Shown one piece after another: positions 17,616 to 25,574 of a stretch of 64,000 nt of DNA. The notes beneath the pieces are model-generated. The model worked only from the letters and a program-made list of their open reading frames with translations. It was not told the origin of the DNA and ran no database searches. The DNA lies in the NCBI RefSeq assembly GCF_018403685.1, contig NZ_BOVK01000024.1, positions 39,861 to 103,860 of the forward strand. The letters run 5' to 3'. A program made the translations under genes and the position numbers. The stretch's first letter is position 1. Every line of letters begins with the position of its first letter. The stretch comes from Xylanibacillus composti. Lineage in GTDB: Bacteria > Bacillota > Bacilli > Paenibacillales > K13.

Positions 17616-17800
17616 TTAACGGACACGGACGACCGTTAAAGGCCGAATGCGGCGTTATGTGACATTGTAACGGACACGGATGACCATTAGCGCTGAATGG
17701 ACAGGTCAAAACGACGCCTTTTGACCTCTAATGGACATCGGCGACCGTTAGAAAATTGAAGGAATGTTTTTTTCGCTCTAATGGTCATGGGGGACCGCTA
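17616..17800. repeat. Array of four imperfect 22-bp inverted repeats
   Basis: Units at about 17616-17639, 17668-17689, 17729-17750 and 17779-17800 share the form TAAYGGACAY-N4-GACCRTTA, so each can fold as a hairpin. Start-to-start spacing is 52, 61 and 50 bp. Some pairing positions covary between units (ACGG with CCGT, ATGG with CCAT), which suggests that structure matters. Confidence 0.75.
17703..17727. repeat. Perfect stem-loop between repeat units 2 and 3
   Basis: AGGTCAAAA and TTTTGACCT form nine perfect pairs around a 7-nt loop. No adjacent gene ends here, so a terminator role is not obvious. Confidence 0.6.
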
Positions 17801-18043
17801 TACATTCAATCGGCTGGTTGGTACTCGGTAATCACGAATTCTAGCACCCACTAATTTTCGGATATCTGGCAATGTAAACACCTCTTAGTCAAGTGTAGAC
17901 AATGGCGGGTGGAAAAATAAGCAACACAAAAGTATTGCATATGTTAATACTTATAGGTATTTTTTCATTTGAGACCAACATATTATTTCAAAATCCTTTT
18001 GCAAGGAGGGGAGATTCATTTGATCCTATCATAGTACTTATCC

Positions 18044-18157
18044 ATGTCGCCTGCAGAAAAGTCAGGACTAGGGGTGATCGTAATCGTAGTGGTTGCCCTA
18101 ATGGTGTGGCTAGAGATACGCCATCAGAGGAGGAAGAAAAATACTGTTAATGATTGA
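18044..18157 (+). CDS. Candidate 37-residue single-pass membrane protein
   Basis: The frame from ATG 18044 encodes MSPAEKSGLG, a hydrophobic helix (VIVIVVVALMVWL), then a basic tail (EIRHQRRKKNTVND). That is a typical small membrane protein layout. No ribosome site sits directly before this ATG. A very strong one (AAGGAGGGGA, 18003-18012) precedes an in-frame TTG at 18020, which is separated from ATG 18044 by one TAG codon at 18032. Either translation reinitiates after a four-codon minicistron, or a longer version was interrupted by a stop. No family is recognised. It is surrounded by repeats and a later terminator. Confidence 0.45.
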   Translation: MSPAEKSGLGVIVIVVVALMVWLEIRHQRRKKNTVND

Positions 18158-18229
18158 CATTCGGGATCATGACAGATATGCTTGGATAAGGAGAACCTGA
18201 AAGGTGGAGTCCCATTTTGCCAGCATACT

Positions 18230-18316
18230 TGTAATGGTTAAGGAATCGAATAGAACACATCTCTCATGAACATGTTGAACAAATTCGGGAGAAGTGTGCC
18301 TATTTTAACCATTACA
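18230..18316. repeat. 87-bp element with perfect 12-bp inverted termini
   Basis: TGTAATGGTTAA (18230-18241) and TTAACCATTACA (18305-18316) are exact inverted copies. Further pairing inside (AATAG..CACA..CTC with GAG..TGTG..TATT) would give one long imperfect hairpin. It could be a miniature mobile element or a structured RNA. No flanking target duplication was obvious. Confidence 0.6.
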
Positions 18317-18354
18317 GGGACGCAGGGTAACCATAGTTGTTACTATTCCATGCG

Positions 18355-18380
18355 GAGTGCCTATAAGGTGCTCTTTTTTT
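18355..18380 (+). terminator. Rho-independent terminator upstream of the DUF1062 gene
   Basis: GAGTGCCT pairs with AGGTGCTC (two G-U pairs) around a short loop, followed by seven T. It may end a transcript carrying the small membrane protein or the 87-bp element, or act as an attenuator in the leader of the next gene. Confidence 0.7.
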
Positions 18381-18447
18381 GTGTGGAAAATCTTTTCTCC
18401 CCCAACCGATGTTCTGCGTTCCTCTGAGAAATTGGAGGAGCAATATA

Positions 18448-19029
18448 GTGAGTTATACCATACAATGTCAAATTGTCGCTCAAGAACCGCCGAAGGTCGA
18501 ACACCATTGTCAAGCCTGCAAAAAAAGCGCGGAGTTTTATTGTAGTGAGAAGTTTAGAGTCAATGCACAGCAGAAACATATTGACGTCTGGCTCATCTAT
18601 AAATGTGTATATTGTGATAGCACGTGGAATTTACCTGTTATATCGAGAGTTCGTATCGGCGGAATCGACAAGAATCTGTATCAAAAATTCATGAACAACG
18701 ACCGCGAGACTGCCTGGACATATGCATTTCAGATAGAAAGACTAAGGAAGCTGTGCAATAGCGTCAATACGAATATCAAGTACACGACGGTAAGTAAGCC
18801 GATCAAATTGGAAAGTGGAGACGTGACGATTCATCTGGTTTCCCCATACAAGTTTGATCTCCGATTAGACAAGTTGTTGGTGCAGGTTCTAGGGATATCT
18901 AGATCAAAACTGTATCAGATGGTTGAAGGAGGCAGAATTCGGACAAAGCCGCAAGTGAGCATAAAACATAAAATCAAGCATGATGTAGAGATTACAATTA
19001 AAGGCGAGGCAAGCAATATCACATTTTAG
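18448..19029 (+). CDS. DUF1062 family protein
   Basis: This 193-residue cytoplasmic protein starts at GTG 18448, seven bases after GGAGGAG. Its N-terminal third has paired cysteines (CQACKKSAEFYCSEKFRVNAQ, then CVYCDSTWNLP), suggesting a zinc-ribbon-like fold. The C-terminal third (KFDLRLDKLLVQVLGISRSKLYQMVEGGRI) resembles an S4-type RNA-binding motif. The N-terminal pattern matches my memory of the DUF1062 family, whose function is not established. Binding to RNA is only inferred from the S4-like part. Confidence 0.8.
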   Translation: MSYTIQCQIVAQEPPKVEHHCQACKKSAEFYCSEKFRVNAQQKHIDVWLIYKCVYCDSTWNLPVISRVRIGGIDKNLYQKFMNNDRETAWTYAFQIERLRKLCNSVNTNIKYTTVSKPIKLESGDVTIHLVSPYKFDLRLDKLLVQVLGISRSKLYQMVEGGRIRTKPQVSIKHKIKHDVEITIKGEASNITF

Positions 19030-19073
19030 AGGGAAAGAGGCTGTGAAGGAAGGGCAGATGATCTCCGATCAAA

Positions 19074-19301
19074 TTGTTTGCATATATCGAAGAATTGAAT
19101 TCACAGTATCCAACCAAACGCATACTCGAGTGGTCCCATCAAGACAAATGGTACTACGCTACTGGAGCTGCTGATTGTCATTGTGTCGTTCTGCCGCAAT
19201 ACAATGCAGTAGGTGTTAGGATGTTCAACAAATATACGAACCAATACAAAGAGGATCAAGTTGCATTTACCAACACTTTGTTGCAATGTCTTGGCCGTTA
19301 A
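19074..19301 (+). pseudogene. Fragment resembling the C-terminus of a serine hydrolase (beta-lactamase/PBP fold)
   Basis: A 75-codon open frame from TTG 19074 ends at 19301, with a stop at 19059 upstream and no clear ribosome site. The segment WYYATGAADCHCVVLPQYNAVGV has the rhythm of the last strands of beta-lactamase-fold serine hydrolases (W-x-A-G-G-x-G-Q-x-x-x-V-x-P). No catalytic SxxK or YxN parts are present. I read it as a 3' remnant. A small independent protein is the alternative. Confidence 0.4.
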
Positions 19302-19381
19302 ACAACCGAAATTGCTGGCAACATGTTCAGGCTGGTTGCTGTCTGAGGCCATCCCAGGTTGTCGGCTGTGAAGTGCGCGGT

Positions 19382-19960
19382 TTAGGATAGTGCTTTTCTT
19401 CTCCATAGGATCGTAAGAATCAGGATGATACAGGCGGCGCTCCCTGTCAAGGGGAACAGCATGGTGGTCATCGAATAATGTTCCAAAGCAATAACGGACA
19501 AGACATTTCGGATGACGAACAGAACAAAGAAGGTCACATCCTCCTCGAACGGATAGTGATAAGCCTTTCGTATGGATGGACCAAATCCTAGCACATCGAC
19601 TGCCGTCAAGATAATGACTGCCCACAGCGGGTCAGAAGTCAGAGCCCATGCAGGCAATGAGGAAATCGCCAAAATTAGAAAGGTCCAATCCAACCGCGTA
19701 ATGACAATATCCTTTCTTCTTTGATACGCCATGACGGCAATCAGGATCGTAATGACACCCGATACGCCCATGGGCCATGCCCCTAAACCGCCGTTATCCT
19801 GCAGCTGCGCGAAGAATACGATGAATGTGGCCAAGCCCCAAATGGTCCAGGAGAAGTAGTGAGGTTGAATATAAAGCTTGCCTTTTTCACATTGTAATAA
19901 GGAAGTGACGATGTGTATTATAAAGAAATCATCAGCATGCTCGCGATCCTCTCTTCTCTC
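19382..19960 (-). pseudogene. Integral membrane protein gene with disrupted 5' end
   Basis: From IQPHYFSWTIWG to the stop at 19382, about 160 residues form five or six hydrophobic helices with PHYFSW and WAVIILT motifs of a family of uncharacterised membrane proteins. The first helix is missing in this frame. It appears in another frame as ASMLMISL, a stop, then YTSSLPYYNVKK, which suits the expected SLPYYxxxKGKxxPHxFSW pattern. One stop and one frameshift near 19890-19930 therefore interrupt the gene. An open frame does extend to 20026, but its first 50 residues look random. Confidence 0.5.
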
Positions 19961-20131
19961 ATGACTGCAAATGTTCCTGTTGCATGCAATAAAAGCGTTT
20001 ACCATCGAATCGAAGGAACTTCTCAATTTGACGGCGGTCGGGCCGGCAGAGCCTGCTTCATCGCAGGAATTTCACTAGCGAGCAGTTGGAGCGCAGGCTA
20101 ACCAGGCCCATGCCTCGCTCAGGCGTAAGCT

Positions 20132-20686
20132 TCAATGCGATCGTGCGGCGTCATGGTCGACAGCGAAGCTGAATATGACCTTGAACATGAATAGAGACCA
20201 TAAGGCTAGCAGAACGCTCGGGATGTGGCCAGCCGAGAACAGCAGCAGGACGATCCCGGAAATGGCGAGTATGGCGGCAATCATGCGCTGGCTGGGGAAG
20301 CCAAACAACGCGTTGACTAGCAGTGCGGCCCCGCCCGTATATCCCCAAACCAGGATGCTAGCCCAATAGCCTTCACCAAACAGCAGGGCCAGCAGGATCG
20401 GCTGGATATGCACAGCGATGAAGAGCAGCCGGGTCCTTGCTCGGGATCGATAGTAATCATTGGTGGAACAGGCGAAGTTGGCAATCACGCCGCCGGTGAT
20501 ATCGATGGTCAGGGCGACGAGCAGCACAATTTTCCACCCCGCCAATACGCGCCATTCCGGGTAAGTCCAACCGAGCAGAACAGCCGACATGCCTGCACAG
20601 AACAGCAGGATAAGCACCAACTCCAGCAGAGGTATTCGCAAGCCAAACAGCTCGTGAAAGGCTTTCGGTACGCGCACATGCTTCAT
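20132..20686 (-). CDS. Membrane protein of unknown function, TetR-controlled
   Basis: This 184-residue protein has five or six hydrophobic segments and few motifs (NFACSTNDYYRSRARTRLL between helices). It starts at ATG 20686 after AAGGAGGAAC. It lies 97 bases downstream of the TetR gene on the same strand, with a TetR-type operator in the gap. I do not recognise the family. The operator suggests its level is controlled by that TetR protein, which in similar pairs often senses a small hydrophobic compound. Confidence 0.72.
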   Translation of the reverse strand: MKHVRVPKAFHELFGLRIPLLELVLILLFCAGMSAVLLGWTYPEWRVLAGWKIVLLVALTIDITGGVIANFACSTNDYYRSRARTRLLFIAVHIQPILLALLFGEGYWASILVWGYTGGAALLVNALFGFPSQRMIAAILAISGIVLLLFSAGHIPSVLLALWSLFMFKVIFSFAVDHDAARSH

Positions 20687-20718
20687 TTTTGTTCCTCCTT
20701 ACAATGCATTTATAACAA

Positions 20719-20734
20719 ACCGACCAATCGGTCA
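20719..20734. promoter_or_regulatory. TetR operator copy before the membrane protein gene
   Basis: ACCGACC-AAT-CGGTCA matches the site at 21429-21444 (ACCGACC-GAA-CGGTCA) in everything but the three central bases. Both are partly palindromic, as TetR-family operators are. Confidence 0.7.
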
Positions 20735-20783
20735 GTTATTGGGGCGCAAAACTATACCCGATCTGTTGCGAATCAGACGGGCA

Positions 20784-21389
20784 TTACGAGGGTTGAAGCA
20801 TTTGGACGAGAAAGGCTGTTTGGGCGGACCACATTTGCTTATACTTGCTGTCGTCCCCGGTTAGGAGATAGTGGAGGCCCATTCCGTCCATGAGCGGCAG
20901 CAGGAGTGAAGAGGCGGCACGAACGGCTTCGGGTTTTACAGAATCCGGTACGAGTCTGGACAGTTGATCGTAGAATGCCTGCTCCAGCTCGTCAGCGAAT
21001 GAAGCGAGCAGCGCATGATACGCAGGATTGAACAGGCTCTCATGCGAATAAGAGAGGAATGCCCGGAACAAAGTCATAGATGACTCCGGCGTGTCAAACA
21101 GAGATTCGCCGAGCGCCTGCATGAAATGCTCCACATGCTGATAGGAACCGCTCAGCATGGCACGCTTCATCTCATCCACAATAAGGTGCAGCGCGCTGAC
21201 CAGTACATCATCGCTGGAAGGGAAATGGTGAAAGATCGTACTCTTGCTTACGCCGCTGGCGGATGCCAGCTTGGCAGTGGAAAGCGACTTCAAGCCTTGC
21301 CCGGCGATCAATTCGATGGCTGAACGAAGGATATGTGCGCGGGTTTGCTCGCCCTTCCGCAAGCGCTTGTCAGATAGGTTGGCAGTCAT
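20784..21389 (-). CDS. TetR/AcrR family transcriptional regulator
   Basis: This 201-residue regulator has an N-terminal HTH (LRSAIELIAGQGLKSLSTAKLASASGVSKSTIFHHFPSSDDVL, residues 19-63) and a helical ligand-binding C-terminal domain that ends with a C-terminal segment of the BetI type (MDGMGLHYLL). It starts at ATG 21389. Matching 16-bp operator-like sites before this gene and before the next gene indicate autoregulation and control of the membrane protein. The ligand is unknown. Confidence 0.88.
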   Translation of the reverse strand: MTANLSDKRLRKGEQTRAHILRSAIELIAGQGLKSLSTAKLASASGVSKSTIFHHFPSSDDVLVSALHLIVDEMKRAMLSGSYQHVEHFMQALGESLFDTPESSMTLFRAFLSYSHESLFNPAYHALLASFADELEQAFYDQLSRLVPDSVKPEAVRAASSLLLPLMDGMGLHYLLTGDDSKYKQMWSAQTAFLVQMLQPS

Positions 21390-21428
21390 GCGTAGAACCT
21401 CCGTTCATTTGTTTTGATTGTAATAGTG

Positions 21429-21444
21429 ACCGACCGAACGGTCA
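21429..21444. promoter_or_regulatory. TetR operator copy before the tetR gene
   Basis: The site contains the exact palindrome GACCG-AA-CGGTC (21432-21443) inside the shared 16-bp consensus ACCGACC-N3-CGGTCA. It lies about 40 bp upstream of the regulator start. Confidence 0.72.
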
Positions 21445-21704
21445 AGTTTTTTGCGTTTATGCCTTCTCTCGTGCGGCGTACAAGTGATCAACCTGTGAAC
21501 ACCGACATTTACCGCTAGGAAATAGACGGCAACTATCATATAATAGTAGTTGCATATTTTCATCCACATGCAATAGTGATACACTATGATAGGTTATCAA
21601 TTGATCCAGAAAGATGTGTGGCCAGGTCTTAACTTGGCTTGCTGGGCGCCTGAGCAGGAGCGCATGCATCTTTTCTGCAAATCTTAAATATAGAGGCGGT
21701 ATAC
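21445..21704. other. Intergenic region upstream of mqo
   Basis: No gene is seen here. The region is AT-rich around 21530-21600 and should hold the mqo promoter, but no well-spaced consensus pair is convincing. The mqo ribosome site (GAGGCGG) lies at its end. Confidence 0.5.
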
Positions 21705-23201
21705 ATGAGAACAGACGTTATCTTAATTGGTGCCGGGATCATGAGTGCGACCCTAGGGTCACTGCTGAAAGAATTAGTACCGGACTGGGAGATTACTGTG
21801 TTTGAGAGGCGCGCGAACGCAGGGGAGGAAAGCTCCAACGAATGGAACAATGCGGGTACAGGGCATTCTTCCTTGTGCGAGCTGAACTACACTACCGCAA
21901 AGCCGGACGGTTCCATTGACATAAGCAAAGCCGTCAAAGTCAATGAAGAGTTTCAAGTATCCAAGCAGTTCTGGTCTTATCTTGTTGACAGCAAGCTGAT
22001 CAAAAACCCGCATGATTTTATCATGTCTGTGCCGCATATGAGCTTCGTGCAGGGGGATGAGGATGTAGCGTTTCTTAAGAAGAGATTCGATGCGCTTTCG
22101 AAGAATCCCTTGTTTCAAGGAATGGAATACTCCGACGATCCGGACAAGCTGAAGGAATGGATTCCGTTGATGATGCAGGATCGGAACGTGACGAAGCCGA
22201 TAGCGGCCACAAGGATCGAATCCGGTACGGACGTTAACTTCGGCGCGTTAACCCGAATGTTGTTCGCTCACTTGCAGAAGCAGCATGTTAATATCCACTA
22301 TAATCAACAAGTCGATGATATCAAGCGTGCTGGCGACGGCTCGTGGGAGCTGAAGGTGCGTGACGTCAAGACCGGCACCGTTGAGCGACATACGGCCAAA
22401 TTCGTATTTATCGGCGGCGGCGGCGGCAGCCTGCACCTGCTGCAGAAATCCGGCATTCCGGAGGGCAGAGGCATTGGGGGATTCCCGGTTAGCGGTCTGT
22501 TTATGGTATGCCAAAATCCGGATATCGTTGCCAAGCATCGGGCCAAGGTCTACGGCAAAGCGCCGGTTGGCGCGCCGCCTATGTCCGTTCCGCATTTGGA
22601 CACCCGCTACATCGACGGCAAGGAATCGCTGTTGTTCGGCCCATTCGCCGGCTTCTCGCCTAAGTTCTTGAAGTATGGTTCCCTCATGGACCTGTTTACA
22701 TCCGTCAAGCCGCATAATCTGGTGACTATGCTGGCGGCAGGCGCGAAGAATGTGCCCTTGACCACGTATTTGATTAAGCAAGTCATGCTGTCCAAGGAAC
22801 AGCGCATGGACGCTCTGCGGGACTTTATTCCGAACGCCAAGAGCGAGGATTGGGATCTGCTCGTAGCGGGCCAGCGTGTGCAAGTTATCAAGGACACAGC
22901 AGCCGGCCGAGGCACACTGCAGTTCGGTACAGAAGTGATCAGTGCGGCAGACGGTTCGATCGCCGCCTTGCTCGGCGCTTCGCCGGGGGCGTCCACGGCT
23001 GTTTCTGTCATGCTGGAAGTTATCAACAAATGCTTCCCGCAGCACCTGCAAGAATGGGAGCCTAAGATCAAAGAGATGATCCCTTCTTACGGTGAGTCCT
23101 TGAAGAACAATCCGAAGCTGATTCAAGACATTCATGCCTCGACAGCGCGAACGCTGGGCTTGGAGAATCTCCAGCAGGAAAAAGTATTGCAGGAAGCATA
23201 A
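21705..23201 (+). CDS. mqo: Malate:quinone oxidoreductase
   Basis: This 498-residue FAD enzyme oxidises malate to oxaloacetate and passes electrons to quinone at the inner face of the membrane, bypassing NAD-dependent malate dehydrogenase in the TCA cycle. The N-terminal dinucleotide fold reads [15 protein letters not shown], followed by family motifs [37 protein letters not shown] and [16 protein letters not shown]. Length is typical and no motif is missing. It starts at ATG 21705 and stands alone, closed by a terminator that overlaps its stop codon. Confidence 0.96.
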   Translation: MRTDVILIGAGIMSATLGSLLKELVPDWEITVFERRANAGEESSNEWNNAGTGHSSLCELNYTTAKPDGSIDISKAVKVNEEFQVSKQFWSYLVDSKLIKNPHDFIMSVPHMSFVQGDEDVAFLKKRFDALSKNPLFQGMEYSDDPDKLKEWIPLMMQDRNVTKPIAATRIESGTDVNFGALTRMLFAHLQKQHVNIHYNQQVDDIKRAGDGSWELKVRDVKTGTVERHTAKFVFIGGGGGSLHLLQKSGIPEGRGIGGFPVSGLFMVCQNPDIVAKHRAKVYGKAPVGAPPMSVPHLDTRYIDGKESLLFGPFAGFSPKFLKYGSLMDLFTSVKPHNLVTMLAAGAKNVPLTTYLIKQVMLSKEQRMDALRDFIPNAKSEDWDLLVAGQRVQVIKDTAAGRGTLQFGTEVISAADGSIAALLGASPGASTAVSVMLEVINKCFPQHLQEWEPKIKEMIPSYGESLKNNPKLIQDIHASTARTLGLENLQQEKVLQEA

Positions 23202-23231
23202 ATGGCCGTTTGGCGCATTTATGCTTTTTTT
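23194..23231 (+). terminator. Terminator of mqo
   Basis: AAGCATAAAT pairs with ATTTATGCTT around a 13-nt loop, followed by seven T. The stop codon of mqo is inside the left arm. Confidence 0.92.
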
Positions 23232-23232
23232 C

Positions 23233-25545
23233 TTAGGTGGCTTTTTTCTTCCCTTTCTTCTCGCGGTACAAGGCTTCATCGGCCAGCCGCATCAGCTTGT
23301 CAAAGGTGCATGGATGATCTGGATGATACTCGGCAAATCCGATGCTGATCGATAGCTTGAACGGCTTGCCGTGCTTCTGATTCATACGGGCAGTTTCTTC
23401 TTCGATGTTACGTCTAATCGTCTTCCCTGCAAGGGAGGTCGGCCCTTCGACGATCACGGTAAATTCATCTCCCGCCAGCCGTGAGATAATGTCGTCCGGA
23501 CCGAACGCTTTTTTCAACACCTCGGCCGTCATTTGAATGGCCAGATCGCCCTCGGAATGACCGAAATTATCATTAATCTTCTTCAGATTGTCCAGATCCG
23601 CGAAGACGAGGAGAAGTCTCGCATGCTGGCAGGCAGCCTCCTCGAACGCCTCCTGGCCGCGCCGCATAAAGCCGCGGCGGTTCAGCAGACCGGTCAGATC
23701 GTCGCGAATCGATTGCTTGTGCAGTTCTTCGTTCAATAAGGACAGTTCCTTGGTTCGGGCAATGACCTGACTTTCCAGCTCGAGCGAGTGCTTCTGCACA
23801 TCATGGAGGAGCCTGCTTACCCGAAGCACATTGCTCAGCCGATAGCGAAGCAGGTCATGCGCCTTATTGACCGCTGTATCGAACGAGAAGAGCACATAAC
23901 CAATATGGTGATCGCTAAGATGCAAGGTTTGGACAATGAACTGATGGCGATAGTCCTCCAGCCTCGCTCGCAATTGCAGAGGCAGAAGCTGGGCAGTTGG
24001 AAAACAAACCTCATTCGCATCCGCATCCATGCGTTCGCCATTGCGATAGGCAAGCATCAATCGTGCCCGGTCCAAAGGTTTATCCGGGTTTTCATAGAGG
24101 CAAATATACCCCTCATGGATGCCGTGCTTCGGAAACTCATTCACGATGACATCCTGCAAGCCGGACATATCCAGGTGAGTGCCCAACTGCTCGCCCAGCT
24201 GTTCCAACTGGTTCGATAACAACGATGACATATAGGAAAGCGAAAAGCTCGTGCGTTGAACGGCTTCACTAATTTGGACGCGCGCCATCTGAAACAGATT
24301 TTCCGCTTTGGCAGAACCATCGGCTGTTTCCGTTACGGTGTGAAGGGTCAGTACACGCATAAAAGATAGGGCATTATGCATAAAGCTCAAGTCGATCTTA
24401 TGCTGAATAGCATGAAAGATAATGCTTCTCCAAGCGTAAAAGAACATTTTGTCTTTTTCGAAAAAGAGCTCTTGCACAAGCGCATCCGGCAGGTGCTCGA
24501 GATCGCAGCGAATGGCCCGATATACATCGGGGTTGATTGCGCCGGGAGTAGCTTCGGCCATATGATCCATGTGCGCCATGAACGAATCTTTCAATTGGTC
24601 AATGGACAGCTTCGCGCCTATGGCTATGGAATCGACATCCAGAGTCGTTTCGGCAATAATGCGCGGGATGCATCCGCATGAGGAACGTACGACCAGGTGC
24701 GTATGGGTTTCCTGGTTTTTGCGAACATCTTCGCCTTTAAGCACGCGGATCAGCATATCTACGGCGGTCTCTGCCTCGGTATAGAAGGACTGCTTCACCG
24801 TCGTAAGGGACAGCATCTCACTGGGCTCAATGTCGTCAAAGCCAACGATGGAAAGATGCTCCGGCAGCTTCCCGTCAATCTTGTGAATCTCTGTCAGCGC
24901 GCCAATCGCCATGCTGTCGTTAGCTGCGACTACCGCGTCATACGTGATCTGCTGTTCGTGGAGGGCAAGAATGGCACTGGCCCCCGATTCGAACAGGAAG
25001 TTTCCTTGAAATACGAGCCGTTCGTCATAAGGAATGTTGTATTTGGCCAGCGTATCCCGGTAGGCGCGGAATCGATCCTCCGCCTCTTTGCTTCCCGGAG
25101 CCCCCTTAATAAAGGCGATTTTCCTGCGGTCATGGTGCAGAATGATGTGCTCTAACGCTTCGCACATACCTTGATAGTTAGGAATCGACACGGAATAATG
25201 TTCTTCAAAAGTATCGCCAATTGTCACGATAGGGATGCCCTTATATTGGGCTAATTTCTCCAACACTCTCTGCCTGGAAACTCTCAGGCCAATGGAGGTT
25301 GTGAGCGCTATCAATCCGTCCACCTTGTCTGCATCGATGAACTCAAAAAGGATATTCCGTCCGCGCACCCATTCATTGTGCGAATCAAGATTGCCGGCCG
25401 CGAAGCAAAGCACATTCGCATCGTGCTTGCGAGCCATGGCTGCAGCGCCAGCGATAACGTTCGATTGGATATAGTCGCCAAATCCCCATCCTGCCACATC
25501 ATCAATAATCAATCCAATGGTTCGACGCTTGCTGTTCGTATCCAA
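23233..25545 (-). CDS. Cytoplasmic LacI-type sensor fused to a GGDEF diguanylate cyclase domain
   Basis: This protein of about 770 residues is proposed to start at TTG 25545, eight bases after AGGGGAG; GTG 25554 and ATG 25581 are less well placed. Residues 10-290 are a LacI/periplasmic-binding-protein fold (IGLIIDDVAGWGFGDY, VVAANDSMAIGAL, LSIVGFDDIEPSEM). It has no HTH domain and no signal peptide, so it should sense a sugar-like ligand inside the cell. A helical middle region leads to a C-terminal GGDEF domain (about 600-765) with RLAGDEF. That AGDEF variant usually keeps activity; no RxxD inhibitory site is seen at the usual place. It probably makes cyclic di-GMP. It is translated 29 bases after the hydrolase gene. 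Confidence 0.88.
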   Translation of the reverse strand: MDTNSKRRTIGLIIDDVAGWGFGDYIQSNVIAGAAAMARKHDANVLCFAAGNLDSHNEWVRGRNILFEFIDADKVDGLIALTTSIGLRVSRQRVLEKLAQYKGIPIVTIGDTFEEHYSVSIPNYQGMCEALEHIILHHDRRKIAFIKGAPGSKEAEDRFRAYRDTLAKYNIPYDERLVFQGNFLFESGASAILALHEQQITYDAVVAANDSMAIGALTEIHKIDGKLPEHLSIVGFDDIEPSEMLSLTTVKQSFYTEAETAVDMLIRVLKGEDVRKNQETHTHLVVRSSCGCIPRIIAETTLDVDSIAIGAKLSIDQLKDSFMAHMDHMAEATPGAINPDVYRAIRCDLEHLPDALVQELFFEKDKMFFYAWRSIIFHAIQHKIDLSFMHNALSFMRVLTLHTVTETADGSAKAENLFQMARVQISEAVQRTSFSLSYMSSLLSNQLEQLGEQLGTHLDMSGLQDVIVNEFPKHGIHEGYICLYENPDKPLDRARLMLAYRNGERMDADANEVCFPTAQLLPLQLRARLEDYRHQFIVQTLHLSDHHIGYVLFSFDTAVNKAHDLLRYRLSNVLRVSRLLHDVQKHSLELESQVIARTKELSLLNEELHKQSIRDDLTGLLNRRGFMRRGQEAFEEAACQHARLLLVFADLDNLKKINDNFGHSEGDLAIQMTAEVLKKAFGPDDIISRLAGDEFTVIVEGPTSLAGKTIRRNIEEETARMNQKHGKPFKLSISIGFAEYHPDHPCTFDKLMRLADEALYREKKGKKKAT

Positions 25546-25574
25546 GGAGTTCACTCCCCTAAGCGATGTTACGT

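Noticed and set aside
17616..17800. Possible short CRISPR array (repeats of about 22 bp at 50-61 bp spacing).
   Set aside because: Repeats are imperfect, spacing is irregular and each unit is itself an inverted repeat. No cas gene is in the window.
17902..18150. An 82-codon plus-strand frame beginning MAGGKISNTK.
   Set aside because: No ribosome site and mixed composition. A different frame in the same DNA (18044-18157) encodes a much better small membrane protein.
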